Source: Cryptomeria japonica
Taxonomy: Eukaryota; Streptophyta; Pinopsida; Cupressales; Cupressaceae
Length of the DNA stretch: 64,000 nt
Assembly: GCF_030272615.1 (NCBI RefSeq)
Contig: NC_081406.1
Span: 264,645,192-264,709,191 of the forward strand
Direction of reading: 5' to 3'
Below, piece after piece: positions 1 to 12,169 of this stretch. The notes below the pieces were generated by a model. It did not search any database. It was not told the origin of the DNA and worked only from the letters and a program-made list of their open reading frames with translations. A program made the position numbers and the translations under genes. Each line of letters starts with the position of its first letter. Position 1 is the first letter of the stretch.

Positions 1-338
1 TGATTGCAGAGACTCAGATTGCATAGGCAGGTAGAAGGGTTCTTAACAACTTACTTGTTACATCCTTTTCTTCAATAGTTCCTCCTGCTCCTTTGATTTG
101 ATTGACAATCTCCTTTAGTCTTGTACTATATTGAGTTATGTTCTCACCTTCATTCATCCTCATAGATTCAATTTTTCCTCTTAAACTATCCACTTTTTCT
201 CTTTGAACATGTTCATCTCCTCCATATACAGATATGAGCTTAGTCCACATTGCCTTTGCATTAGTACATCCTTCTAGATCATTAAACTCTGAGTCGATCA
301 ATGCAGATATTATTTCAATCATTGTTTGAATATGTTCT
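1..338 (-). pseudogene. Copia element D gag, downstream part
   Basis: This is part of a Ty1/Copia gag (UBN2 / gag-polypeptide family), the structural protein of the retrotransposon particle. The frame from about 322 down to 14 has the usual helical gag features: a WTKLISVYGG-type motif, then a block ending in a LLRTLLPAYAI-type motif. At 11-13 a TGA replaces a residue where related gags continue, so the copy is broken and runs off the window. The upstream part of the same gag lies at 5144-5318, and the two are separated by the solo LTR at 339-5143. Removing that LTR and one copy of the 5-bp duplication rejoins the reading frame exactly. Confidence 0.88.
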
Positions 339-2218
339 TGTAATGCCCATACCCTAGTCGGACTTTTAAAACCCGTTTAACCTTGATTGACTTCCTATGT
401 GGCATTCTCGAATGGTAGATTAACCGATATGCAATGTGTAGCTTAGATAATATAAATAAATTGTGCATACTTATTATTGTGCTTTTGCATCGATTTTCAT
501 GTAAATGTAATTGTTTCCTAACCCTTGTGATAAATCTTGAGCTAACGTCTTCATTGAATATGTATTTGTATATGCATGCTTGTATGAATTCATGGGTGCA
601 GGAGATTTGCAGGTACAACATCGCTTAGGGCAAGGTTCATCTCCTTTGGAATTTGCAAGGTTGAGTATGCTCCTTCATCTTTTGAATTCGGATTTAGTGG
701 CCATATAACTCTCGTCCTTGCCTTAGCCATGGTTAGGTGAGCATCGTGTGTGGTTTCGTGGGACTTGCCTTTCATTGGGATGTGTGTCGAGAGATTTGGA
801 GGACTTCCTCGATTTGCATGCCTTGCGCGAGGTAAGTGAGGTATGTTATCCTAAGTATTAAAATTAAAATTATGATTAAACGTACACATTAGAGATATAG
901 AAATTTAAATAGGAAGTTTCTTTTATACGATAAATCAGTAATTAAAGAGATTTGCTTTAAATTATGATTGTAGCTAGCTTAAGGTATTTACTGGGGTTAG
1001 TGTACTCATTTACGCATTTGTAACATTTACGCATATGTAGTTGAGAAATTTGAATAAACAAGACTCTTGCATTAGATTAGTCATTTATTTAAAAATGTCG
1101 CTTTATTATGTTATAGCGAGTTAATTTAATAGCTAATTTTAAAATAACGAATTTATCGAGTTATGCATTTTAGAAAGGAAATTTTTTTAAGTCATTGGAG
1201 AGATAGAATTAAATTACTCATTTTCGCATTTTTGGAAGAAAAGGGGTAAATTATTATTATTTAAATGAAATTATTTTCTCTTTACTCGTAAAGTCGATAT
1301 AGTATAAAAGTTTGACTTTTAGAAAATTTAAAATTTAATCAAAACGCCCTACCCAGTAAATAGTTTCAAAGTGTAAATGTAGGCCCAAATCGTTATTGGG
1401 AAATTAAAATTTAGAACTCAATAAAGAAATAGAAGCATTATAATTTTAATAAGGAAAACAAATAAGATGTAAGAGAGAATGGAAATGAATGACTCCTATT
1501 TTGATTTTCATTCATTTAATTTCAAAAACAAATGCCTAATTTCGAAATTGAAAATTAGGGCAAAATTAGGGTTTTCTTTTAATCTTAGTTTTGCAAGCAT
1601 TTTTGGGGGGTTCTTGGCTTTTTGGGGTTATTTTTTTGGGTGGAAAAACATGGTTTGGGAAATAGAATGGAGTTTTTCTTGCTTGCTTGGAGTGGCTGAA
1701 GCTCTTCATCAAGATTCATGCCCGGAAATTTCATTATGAGGTAGGATTCGGGCCTCTTTTTTTTAAGTTATTGTTGAATACAAAAAAAAGCTATTATCCA
1801 TGAATGTGTTTGAGGTTTAGTTTTCAGTCTCCTCCCAAATTTGGTTGTTCTTAAATCAGATCCTTGTTCTTAATGAATTTTGTAGTTTTAAAGCTTGATT
1901 GGAAACATTTTCTTCCCATAATGGAGATTTTGACATAAATCTGAGGATGAATGGCTCTGTTAAAAATAGAAAAAAATAAAAAAAGGGGGGGGCCTGTGAC
2001 TGTGTATGCATTTTTGTCTCAGAATTTCGTTTATAGCGTTTAGGTTTTAAACGGTGAATTCCTTTCAAGATTTATTAAGAGGAAAACACCAAAGAAATAT
2101 TCAAAAAAAAAAATAGGAAAACAAACAGAAAGGGGGAGAAATTTTTACGGGTTAGGGTTTGGCATCGCCGCCCCCTTCCCCGTTTTCTCCCCTCTACCTC
2201 CCCCGTTTTCTTTTTGTG

Positions 2219-2376
2219 TGGCTCGCACGGTGGTTCCCTGCGACCACAGTGGGCCGCAGGGAGTCCCTGCGTCCACCGTGGGCCGCAGGGTAAGCCCTGC
2301 GACCACGGTGTCCGCAAGGATTTCCCTGCGTCCACGGTGGCTCGCAGGGAAACCCTGCGGCTACCGTGGGAAGCGC
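2219..2376. repeat. GC-rich array of five palindromic units
   Basis: Inside the solo LTR are five units of about 26 bp, starting at 2236, 2265, 2295, 2324 and 2353, spaced 29-30 bp apart. Each begins CCCTGCG and most end CGCAGGG, with a CCAC/GTGG core between, so every unit is an imperfect palindrome able to form a hairpin. A half unit lies at 2219-2234. The block is strongly GC-rich in an AT-rich neighbourhood. Confidence 0.85.
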
Positions 2377-2583
2377 CTCTTCCTTAAACGTGGACTTTTA
2401 AGCGATTTTTTTTGGGGTTTCATGTTAGTTTTAAAAAAAAAATCGATTTAGTATTGAAAGAATAGTAAAATGCAAAGTATTGTGCGTAGTAATATTTAGA
2501 TTATAAAAAAAGGGGAATTCTGGTAGAAAGGACCAGTGTATTGGAAAATTAGTTTTATCCAATTTTTATTTCGTTAAATTATG

Positions 2584-2586
<3 letters not shown>

Positions 2587-2616
<30 letters not shown>
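2587..2616. repeat. (TA)n microsatellite
   Basis: Uninterrupted alternating T/A tract within the solo LTR. Confidence 0.9.
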
Positions 2617-2619
<3 letters not shown>

Positions 2620-5143
2620 TACGAAGTTGGTGTTTATATAAACTTGTGGATTTAATTATGTAATAACATCTTATTAGTCATGTATTGTTAAATTTATTTT
2701 GATCACGATTAATTTTGAAACCCAATATAATCGGAAAGTATACTTGGCGAAGAGGTTAAATATTGACTGTTTTGAAGACCCTTGAAATAAAACACCATTG
2801 CTATCGTCATAAAATACATCATAATAAGATGTCATTCTTCTTTTAAAAAGATTTTATATCGTATAATGTCATAAATGAAAACTAAAATATAGGGGAGTAT
2901 GGAATTTGCATCGAAATTATTTTCGTATATTGTGTAATTACTTCGTCAGTATGTTAGTAGTATGCATGTAAATTGGATATCGTATCAATTTAAAAAGGAA
3001 AATGTTGTAAGTATAAGTTCCATAATTGCCTGGTTTGGGGTGGCGTCATACCTTGGTGTACTTGTCTTTCAGACCTTGTTATCTAGATAATTGTTGTCTG
3101 TCATAGCCGAAATAGGCCCTAGTCAAAATATCGTCAGTCATTAGAACTTGAAATTTGCTTGTAGTGTTTCAGTTGGAGCCACTCTAGAAGGGACCAATAT
3201 GTAAACCTTGAAGGAGGTGTCTATCGTTTATTGATTGTATTCGCCTAAGTGGCAAAGTGTAAAAGATTTATAAACAATGTATTTCTAACAATATAATACC
3301 AAAGGGGTCTTGCAGTTGAGCAGACCTGGAGATGTAGCCCATCCGGGGTGAACTCCGAGATCATATCTGTGTTATGCGATGTTTATATCGTGCTTTGTTT
3401 TATGTTTTAAATTATCTTGAATGGTTGTGCTTCTTGCAAAGTGTAAAGTGTAAATTAAATGAATTCAAATTTAAATGTATAACATTTATCATATGGATAA
3501 ACGTAGTTATTCAAGTTCATAAAACGTTGTGAATTATGAATATGGCATGGTATTTAAATATTGAAATTAAAGTGTGGAAAAAAAAAGTAAATTGATAATG
3601 TTAATTTAAAATGTAATAGTGGGAGAAATTTAATTAGGATTACTTTATTGGATCAACTTGATATTTAGTATATAAATGGAACGAATGTAAAAAGGAAGCA
3701 AAGTTAAAATTTATGTCATAATTCCTAGATTTAAAACTAAAGAATGAACATCATATAATTATCTATCTGTTTACCTTAGTAAATGAATCACGCCATGTAA
3801 ATCTTGTTTCATTACATTGAATGAATTTGATAAGTTATTTCACGTTTAAATCTTAACAATAATCCTCATCAGATTAATTTGATAATTCGTGAGGACTCAA
3901 CTAGACATCCCTGTTGTATATTGGATGGATATACTTAATAATCCATGTTGTAATTATAATCAATAATCCTCACCAGATTACATTTATAATTGGGTGAACT
4001 CAATTGGATATCCATATTTTTAATCCCTTATAAAAGGAATCCCTCATGATTGCTAAAATTAAACTAAAATGGAAAAGTAATTGATTTGTTGTTTAAACAT
4101 TAAATCCTAGTAAAAGTATTTCTCTCATTTTAAGATCATTTAACAAGAAGAGAACAAAACAAGAGATATGCAAACAGATAATTGTATTTTAATCCGAATA
4201 GAAGAACGTCATTATGATCTTATTACTTTAATCTTGAAATGTTAAATATTATCTTCCTAATTATATCTTAAAGTTAAAGGATGAACTCTTGTGGCTCAAA
4301 TACATTTTTCATGTAATGATTCTAGCCATCTAGTAGTATTATTTTTAAACTTCAAGTGAATTCCCATGGCTACTCACACTATACCTATCATAAGAATTTT
4401 CAACCTTTCAGTTGGCTACGCATGGAACCAAATGAAGGGATCTCACTCTGATTGTTGTAGTTAATCCCTAAGGAACGAATTCTTCCTATGAACCATACTT
4501 TTTAATATTTAATATATATATCAAATGTGAGTGAATCCTTTAAAATCAAATGACGGAATTCCTCTTTCTACTAAACGAAGTTTATCCTTTAACGAATGAA
4601 TCTCATTAAGCCTATCTATAGCATTAAAGGATGATGTCAAGTATGGATGGTTATTTTAGAACTCTAATGAATGAACTTTGTTAAACTTAAAACGCTTGAA
4701 CCTATTTGGAGACCTCCTAATGAAATTACGAATCAAAGTGTATTAATTAAATAACCTATCAAGGGCCTCCTATCCACCCGAAGTAAATGATCGATTCCTA
4801 AAATTAGAAGATGCCAAACCATTAATCAAGATCTATGCGTTATCTCGTAATTAAGATATCTAGTTTAATGGATCTAATGACGCAAGTTGAGTTAGGTGTA
4901 AGGTTATGTAATCGCGTTAGGAAACTCCTTAGGATTGGTTGAGCCTTCCGCTGTGATATCTAAGTTGACAGATAATCCCCATTGTATTTTTATGTCGTGC
5001 CTAATATGAATTGAGTTAACTTCAACTATCTTAACGTTGTAACATTTCATTAACGCACTTAATTATATTTTAAAAAAAAAATTTGCACTCTAATTGAGTG
5101 TTTTTAACTTAAACCCTTAGGGGTTTCCTGGCGGGGCATTACA

Positions 5144-5318
5144 GTTCTTGCTTGGCCCTTATTTCTTCCATAGTCAATGGATAGGTACTCGGTGCAACAA
5201 AATCATTCTCTAGATAGTAGACAACATATTCTCCAATTCCTGATAGATGCAGCTTCATCCTTTTCTGCCATGTAGAGAAACTTGACTTATTCAGCTTCGA
5301 CGCATCCCTCTTATACAT
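5144..5318 (-). pseudogene. Copia element D gag, N-terminal part
   Basis: Read on the minus strand from the ATG at 5316-5318, this encodes the N-terminus of a Copia gag with the typical F-S-T-W-Q-K-R-M...L pattern of the DUF4219-like start. It runs to the solo LTR boundary at 5143 and resumes at 338. The start lies about 55 bp downstream of the primer-binding site, as expected for Copia. No stop is seen in this piece; the first nonsense codon is at 11-13. Confidence 0.85.
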
Positions 5319-5368
5319 CTTTGGATCTTTAACTCAAGTGCCTTTAAACTTTCCTTCCGGAGTCCAAA

Positions 5369-5380
5369 GCTCTGATACCA
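5369..5380 (-). promoter_or_regulatory. Primer-binding site of Copia D (initiator tRNA-Met type)
   Basis: The minus strand reads TGGTATCAGAGC, the standard plant Copia primer-binding site complementary to the 3' end of initiator tRNA-Met. It lies two bases from the LTR end (CTATCA, 5383). It fixes element D as minus-oriented with its 5' LTR to the right. Confidence 0.9.
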
Positions 5381-5382
5381 AT

Positions 5383-6929
5383 TGATAGTTCTGATACTCA
5401 ATGTAAGTACAGATCCAATAGCCAACAAGATGAGAGGAGGGGGTGAATCATACACACGTAATCATCCATAAAAACATCAGATTCAACCTCGATAACATAT
5501 ATATCAGTCATATAACCAAAACTGTCAAACATGCAAACTCAAAAGCATATGAACAATATAAACCTCATAACACCAGATTTAACATGGAAACCCGAATAGG
5601 GAAAAACCACTATGGGATTTTGGACCCACTAAGAAATATACTCTTCTAGAGTATGCTCGGTTAAAAGCAAATCCTATTAAAGATTACAAACACATTGCTA
5701 GATGTGACCCAGTTAAGGGATTTCCCTCAGATCTATTAGGATCTTCACTTTGTTAGAAGTGACCTTGTTAAAGGATTTCAAACACTCAATAAGAATGTCA
5801 CCTTGCTAGAGGATTTTACAAATAAGACTGTTAAGTCCACTCGGTTAAGAGATTTTCTGCTACTTCTCAAAATAACAGTAATAAAAATATGTCTGCAACT
5901 TCACATCTAAAAATGTTGAAGCAGATTCTAATTTGCTCAATACAATCAATTCATGGGACTTATCTTGTCCTTCTATTGGGCTCTATACTCTGTTATCAAA
6001 ATAGGTTTTCAAGCTTCGGTGCTCGGTAATCACTATGTAGCATCCCTGTGCATACACTTGCCTGCATACATTTTTTATCAATAGTTTCCTATTTATAAAC
6101 AATCTTCTAACTGCTTAATCTCCTTGATCACATTTCCCATGATCAATCATAGCCATCAAATCTTCAATCTTGTCCAGGTTCAATGTATCCTTTGATCTGA
6201 AAACGTTTTACCCCACCTTGGAACTTGCATTTTCACCTTGGAACTTGTGTTAGGGTATTGCGGTTCAATCTGAGCTGTAGATCTTCCTGCCGACCTTTCT
6301 TTACCATAGATTCTTTAACAATATTCATACACGGCTTACCAATCATTTAATTCGCTCCAGCTCATCAACTTCCTTCATTAAATATCACATGTAAACATTT
6401 AATGCATTCTGTTATAGCTCGGTTGTAACTTGATAAATACTAAACTTCACTCGATAGATATTCTGCCTTCATTAACCGATAGCGATAACCTTAGGGTTTA
6501 CCGGCTAGGTTCCTTAGGGTTTACCGACTAGGTTCTTTGCTCGGTAACATAGTATAGTATTAACCTTTCAAAAAATAGCATATGTAGGATATCAAAACAA
6601 TCTAAACATCATGATCTCATCATTGTCTAACTCGGTAATAGTTGCCCATTGAATAACTTATCCCCTTATTCACCATATCCTTTCTGTGTCTTTTACTGAC
6701 ATCTTTATACTCATCAAATCATACTTCTTAAGATATGGCAACATCATACTGAATTAGAAAATCAATTTCTTGACATCAATGACAAAATAATAATATTAAG
6801 ATAGTAATCATCCTTGATCAGTTATATCCATAATCATCAACAACCTTCTCAATATCCTTATTGAAATGCCAACAATCTCTCATTGTAATTAGAATGCCAA
6901 CCTTCTTCTTGTCTGTTATAATGCCAACA
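5383..6929 (-). mobile_element. 5' LTR of Copia element D
   Basis: The plus strand begins TGATAGTTCTG at 5383, next to the primer-binding site. The LTR carries the module also found in the LTRs of A and B: a gaggaggggg-gtgaatca run near 5435 and a ggaaaccc...gggaaaaaccac block at 5585-5612. The far boundary is uncertain; I place it at a CCAACA near 6929 by analogy with the ends of LTRs A and B. The partner LTR would be left of the window. No coding potential was seen. Confidence 0.7.
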
Positions 6930-7208
6930 ATATCAACATGGAGATTTGCTGACATCTTAATCAAGGGACATATATTTGGCCTCCTTTTTGTTTGTGCTTG
7001 GTGTTGTTGAAGTGCCTATTTTGTAGTTGAGTTTTTGAATTTCCCTACAAATAGAGGGTTTTTTTAAGTAATAATTGTGTGTGCATGCTAATCCACCCAT
7101 TTTGTTGTTGAATTTTTAAATTATTTATCAAATAGGATGGTTCGCTTTGTAATATTCCTTAGCATGGACCAGCTAGTATAACACAACTTGCTAGCTAGTG
7201 GAAATCAT

Positions 7209-7250
<42 letters not shown>

Positions 7251-9049
7251 CCCATAGCATAATATACCTTACTAGTTGTTGGATCATAGTTTATTGTCTC
7301 ATCAATTAGTGTATGTCCTTGTTCTTTATATAATTCCACTTGTGCTCTTTCAAGAATGATATTAATGGTCCAGACTTTTTGATATTGAGGTCTCTTCAAC
7401 TATTTGACTTGGAACCTTTTATTTTCTTTAGTACTAACGTTGTTTGAATTGTGTATATTTGAAGGTTACTTGCAGGGAAAGATAAGATCATGTGCTTAAG
7501 GGCTTGTGCATCCCTCAAATTTAGTCACATCCTATTCTTAGATGTTCTTTCTCTTCATTTCTACTTTACCATGAGTATGAGAATAATTTCATACTCCACT
7601 AATGTGGGGACAAAATGTAGTGTTGTAAATTGTACTCCTTTAATTATGAGCCCAATTTCAAACCCTCCTTAGCATTTATTTTAATTTTCCCATTCCTCTA
7701 AGTATCTTGGGACCTTTATTGTCTTGAAGTAATCCTCAATTCAATAATATGAGTCCTATCATACTTTAAGGCTTCAACACATTTCTATTTGGGCCCTTAT
7801 TTTAAGTGTGCCCTTTATCCTATATCATTTAATTTATATATGTGTTCTATCCTATTTTAAAGTTCAAAGAATTTTTTCCCCCACTCAAATGCCATCATTT
7901 CTTATATAAATCATAGATCCAATATCAAGGTCCTATTAACTTGATTCTCTTAAAATTTGGGCCTATTTTGTCAAGATAATGACAATTGTTGTCATTGTTT
8001 GATGCTTTTTAGCTAAAATTTTGGCAGGATAATGTGTCATTCTTGGCGTTTCTGAATCTATCCTAAAATCTGGGATATAATATTTTTAAGTCGCCTAAAA
8101 AGTGAATTAACCTTGAGAACCTTATATAAGACATCACCCCTAATTTATTTCATCATCTCATTCTTACAATTTGAGAGCAATTATTATGATTCAAGAGGGG
8201 ATATGAGTTTAAGGAGCGATAAGATACAAGAATGCATCTTCAATTATGTTTTCATGATGGATTTTATGATGATTTATCATGTTATTGTATTAACACATGG
8301 AGGACTTATCCTAAAAGCATTGCATCATCAATTGAAGGTATAATTATTTCAATTAAGCATTTTCATTCAAGCATTTCATTTTAGTTTTAGCCTATGTCCT
8401 ACAAGGGCAAGCTTTATCTTTCTATTCCTCATTGTTGTAGGGTTAATTCCAACCTATGGTTTGACTTAGGAAAGCCAATATACAAACTAACACCATTTTT
8501 GTCATCTTTTGTGTATTTGCAGGGTCAAGAAAAGGTTTTAGGTTCAAATTGAAGGTACAAAAGTATAATGCAGATAGAGATAGAAGTAACCAAGAAAAAT
8601 TCATTAGAAAAAGGCAAGACACTAACAACTAGCACCATAGTCTAGATGTTCTGACTTGAAATTTTACGAGAAGGAAGAATGGAAGCTCTTGAGATTGGTT
8701 TTCCCCTTGTTCTACACTTGGACACCTATTACAACAAGGGCACCTAGCTATAGTGTCCAGTCATTTCAAGCTCAAATTTTTGTGACAGGTTCCACTTTGC
8801 ATCCCCTTTATAGTTTTGTACATGTCAACTGATTTCCTGCATTTGTCTATTTATGTCGTTTATTGTTAATTTTACACCTTTTAGCCTAGTTCTTTGCATC
8901 ACTTGTTATCCAATCAATCAAAAACAAAAAGAGAAAAATAAATCCACCAAGTGTCCAACTCTCTTAAGGATTTGTAATTGGTCCTATTGGTTGTTCCCTA
9001 ATGTAATTTATGAGATTAGGTTTGGTTCCTAGTTTACATGTTTAGGCTA
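6930..9049. other. No gene seen
   Basis: AT-rich sequence with short chance ORFs only. It contains a (CT)n tract at 7211-7243. The block 8640-8940 resembles LTR or untranslated leader sequence in texture, but I could not assign it. It probably includes decayed 3' parts of the Gypsy relic next to it. Confidence 0.6.
7211..7243. repeat. (CT)n microsatellite
   Basis: Uninterrupted CT dinucleotide run; the minus strand reads as Arg-Glu repeats, a by-product rather than a gene. Confidence 0.9.
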
Positions 9050-9869
9050 GTGAATCTCATTTTCCATGCATTACATCTTTGAAGTGTCTACCTAGTAGAT
9101 ATGGCCTCCATTGTTTGATTACATGAAGAATAGTTACTATTTTATTCTCATAAATAGATTTTAGTTGGATATTGTTCTACAATTGATAACTTGTAATTGT
9201 AATGGGAATACCTTCTTGCATGAGAATTTCCCATAGACCATTGCTCAAAGCATCACACTCCATGATAAATTTCTTAGAGAAATCTAGAATATTTAAAACT
9301 AGAGTTGTACATGTAGCCTCTATCAATCTCTCAAATATCATATTAGCTACCTCATTCCATTGGAAATAATCCTCTCTTTATTAAAAATTGAGGAAAACCA
9401 TTATACAACAATACTTATTTAGAAATATTCTATTCTATAGAATTACTATGAAATCCCAAAAGTTCTTAATGATTTTAATAATCAACCAATCCATCGTAGC
9501 CTTAATTTTGTTTGTGTAAAAAGCAAATCTCTTCCATGAGACACAATGTAACCCAAATGCTCCATATCTTTGAGTTCAAAAGCACAGTAAAAAAGTTTTT
9601 CATAAAGTTAATGTTGTTGGAGAATTTGTAAATTTTGACTAGTTTGATGTAGATAGTATTCATATGAATTTCAATAAATAAACATATCATCTAAATAAAC
9701 ATACAAAATTTCTCAAAAATATCTTAAAGATGGAATTATAGGAGTGTTAGTAAGACCAGATGAAATCAATAGAAACTTGTAATGACCCTCATTAGTCCTA
9801 AGTGTTGTCTTGGTAATATCTTATTCCTCAATTCTAATTTCATAATAACCCAATATAAGGTCAACTTTT
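9050..9869 (-). pseudogene. Ty3/Gypsy RT and RNase H relic, downstream half
   Basis: On the minus strand, across several frames, this matches Ty3/Gypsy pol. It opens with a KVDL..GYYEI-type RT motif at the right edge, then GHYKFLL..GLTN, then the catalytic YLDD near 9687-9698. The RNase H segment follows, with DFSKKFIMECDA, LMQEG and WRPYLLGRHF motifs down to about 9060. Frameshifts and stops are frequent, so it is an old relic. The protease and the first half of RT lie at 33655-34402. Element A was inserted into the FF(R/S)KVDL segment. Confidence 0.82.
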
Positions 9870-11210
9870 TGATGGAAATAGGGAAAACAAATGAGAGGGG
9901 GGGTGAATTAGTTGTCTCAAAAACTCAAGAAACTTAAACTTATTCTTATATATGATAATTAAACATGAAAGCATAGATCAACAACACATCATAAACACAC
10001 ATAACACCAAGATTTTTGATGTGGAAACCTGATTAAGGGAAAAACCACAGTGGGGATGAACCCACAAAATATGTATTCTCTGTTAGAAGTATTACAATGG
10101 CAATGCACGTGCATTCAGGAACACTTCCTAGAGCAAACTGCTCAAAATAAGAAGGTGCATTGCTTGGGGAGGGCTCACTACCTGTACAAACAATCTCGAA
10201 TCTTGTCCAAAAATTATGAACTGTGAAATAGCATCTCCTTAATGCATGGTTAAGTTCCATTGAAGCATAAAACAACTTTCTTCTTCACACTTCTTCTCTG
10301 CCTTCAAAAGATGTATACATTCATCACACACATACTCATCGATACACATCTCTGAATATAAGGTTATTACAATTATTGATACATGACATCAACCTTGGAT
10401 AAATCATCAAGGTCGTCTCAACACTCACCACCTAATTACAAAAGTACAACCATACTCAATACAAAATTACATGTGGACCAAACAAAGTCGGTCAAGACAT
10501 AGCACATACCCAAATATTTCACCTTGAACACATTACACCTCCAAGAACTATGCCTCAAACATCCGCAACACATTACAAGCATATGGTTGGCCAAGAACAT
10601 GAAGAAAACCAACATATTGAAGAAAAACTTCAATTACGAGCTCAACGATCAATGCAGACCATCAACACAAAAGGAACATGATCCAGAGACATCCATAAGC
10701 ATCATGAATTACCATAGCAACATCCACACCAACACAAATTACTAGAATCACGAACATCTTCATATCAAACCTCAGGAAAACTAACTGCAATGACTGTCAG
10801 CCTTGAAAAAACACTTGCGAACCTCCAAACCATGAACCACTTGAATAGAGGAAACATACCATCATCCCAAATGTACCTCCAAATCCGAAAAACAAGATAT
10901 TACAATGCAGAGCAACGCAGATCAAAATTTTGTCACTTTGTCACCACTGAACAACTGAAAAATTAGTCACAACACAGATACTCATAACTCAATCAAATCT
11001 TCATGCGGATCTCTAAAACTTGAAATAAATCAACTACAGACAACCCTCTACAAACCCTTTAATCCACAAACATTGATCTTCATCATGTTGAACCAACTAA
11101 CTCACTGAACTTCACCGCATCACTATCTCAGATAAAGAAATATGTTGACATCAATGACAACACATCTCTCAAATAACTCTCAAGCACATATTTGCAAAAT
11201 TCTTCCAACA
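9870..11210 (-). repeat. 3' LTR of Copia A
   Basis: Starts TGATGGAAATAGGG and ends CTTCCAACA on the plus strand, and is clearly homologous to 32309-33649 over its whole length with scattered substitutions. It contains the shared plant Copia LTR block (gtggaaacc...gggaaaaaccacagtgggg) at 10019-10055 and a CTAGAGCA-ACTGCTCA block at 10130-10146 that is also present in the LTRs of B. Confidence 0.92.
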
Positions 11211-11223
11211 ATCCCCCCTTTGG
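11211..11223 (-). promoter_or_regulatory. Polypurine tract of Copia A
   Basis: The minus strand reads CCAAAGGGGGGAT directly before the 3' LTR, the usual start site of plus-strand cDNA synthesis. It is preceded by TTGCCATCAATG, which is also present before the polypurine tract of element B. Confidence 0.88.
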
Positions 11224-11648
11224 CATTGATGGCAACATATGATGTGAAAAACTAACATAATCAATGACAAACAAAAATCAACAGCTCCCCCTTAGACCTT
11301 ACACACTACTCTTCTCCTTTATTCATCTCTTTACAGTTTTTCACATGACTCTCTCCCCATTTGACATCAATGGAAACAACACATATTTGCAATCAAACCA
11401 CAAAATTGACTACTCCCCTTGAGTAGTAGCCACCTATCATCAATCTGGACCACAAGATATGACTGTGAAATGCACCAGACTAATGCATACCAATGCACCT
11501 TATTTCTAATCAGGAGGGGCAATCACCCCTAACTTCCCTTGGAGATACTCAAAAGTATCCTTAGGCAAAGGATTCATGAAGATGCCTGCAATTTGTTCCT
11601 TAGAAGACACATACTCCAATCAGACTTCCTTCTCATTTACCTTTTCTC

Positions 11649-12161
11649 TCAAAAGTGCAACTTGATGGATATATGTTTAGTGTTTGAATGCAATACCAAA
11701 TTCTTAGAAATGTTAATTGCACTTGAATTGTCACAGTAGATAGAAATAGGCTCATCATACACTACTCTAATATCCTTCAACATCTGCTTCATCCATATTA
11801 CTTGAGTACAATTGTTTGCAGCAACAATATACTCTACCTTTGCAGTAGATAGAGAAATAGAATTCGGTTTTTTTCTCAGCCATGAAAACAATCTTTTTTC
11901 CAAGAAAAATGCACCACCACTAGTACTTTTCATGTCATCCACATCTCCTAAGCAATCAACATCAATAAAAGAACTCAAAGTAAAATCATCATCTTTAGGA
12001 TACCATCGACCAAAATCAACTAGCCCTTTCAAATATCTAAAAATTCTTTTGACAGCTACAACATAAGATTCCTTAGGATCAACCTGAAATCTAGCAACAA
12101 GATGAGCAACATTCATGATATCAGGTCTGGTCTGAGTCAAATAGAGCAATCTGCCAATCAT
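11649..12161 (-). pseudogene. Copia A RNase H domain
   Basis: This C-terminal part of a Copia polyprotein degrades the RNA strand of the RNA/DNA hybrid. It begins with the RT-RH linker motif (MIGRLLYLTQTRPDI), then a chain that keeps acidic residues at the usual sites: Asp in the IDVD block, Glu in the AKVEY block and Asp in YCDNSSAI. It ends with a TKHISIKLHF motif. The tail from about 11648 to 11530 still shows a degenerate GIFMNPLPKDTFEYL-like end in another frame, so the polyprotein is frameshifted here. Confidence 0.9.
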
Positions 12162-12169
12162 AGAATTTG

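Larger units (their letters stand above)
334..5148. mobile_element. 4.8-kb solo LTR with 5-bp target duplication
   Basis: The insert occupies 339-5143. It starts TGTAATGCCC and ends GGGCATTACA, a perfect 10-bp inverted terminal match, and is flanked by GTTCT at 334-338 and 5144-5148. No second LTR copy, gag, protease or RT is visible, so the simplest reading is a solo LTR left by LTR-LTR recombination. The TG..CA termini and great length suit a large Ty3/Gypsy family. Around 3310-3380 a block (gatgtagcccat, ggggtgaactccgagatc) resembles an R/U5 segment I recall from large plant Gypsy LTRs, which would put transcription left to right; this is from memory. The ORFs inside (for example 1479-1739) look like chance. 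Confidence 0.85.

Noticed and set aside
1479-1739. 86-codon ORF inside the solo LTR
   Set aside because: Hydrophobic, Phe/Trp-rich reading in a non-coding LTR with no homology pattern.
2218-2451. 77-codon ORF over the palindrome array, and its minus-strand partner
   Set aside because: Produced by the GC-rich repeat lacking stops on both strands.
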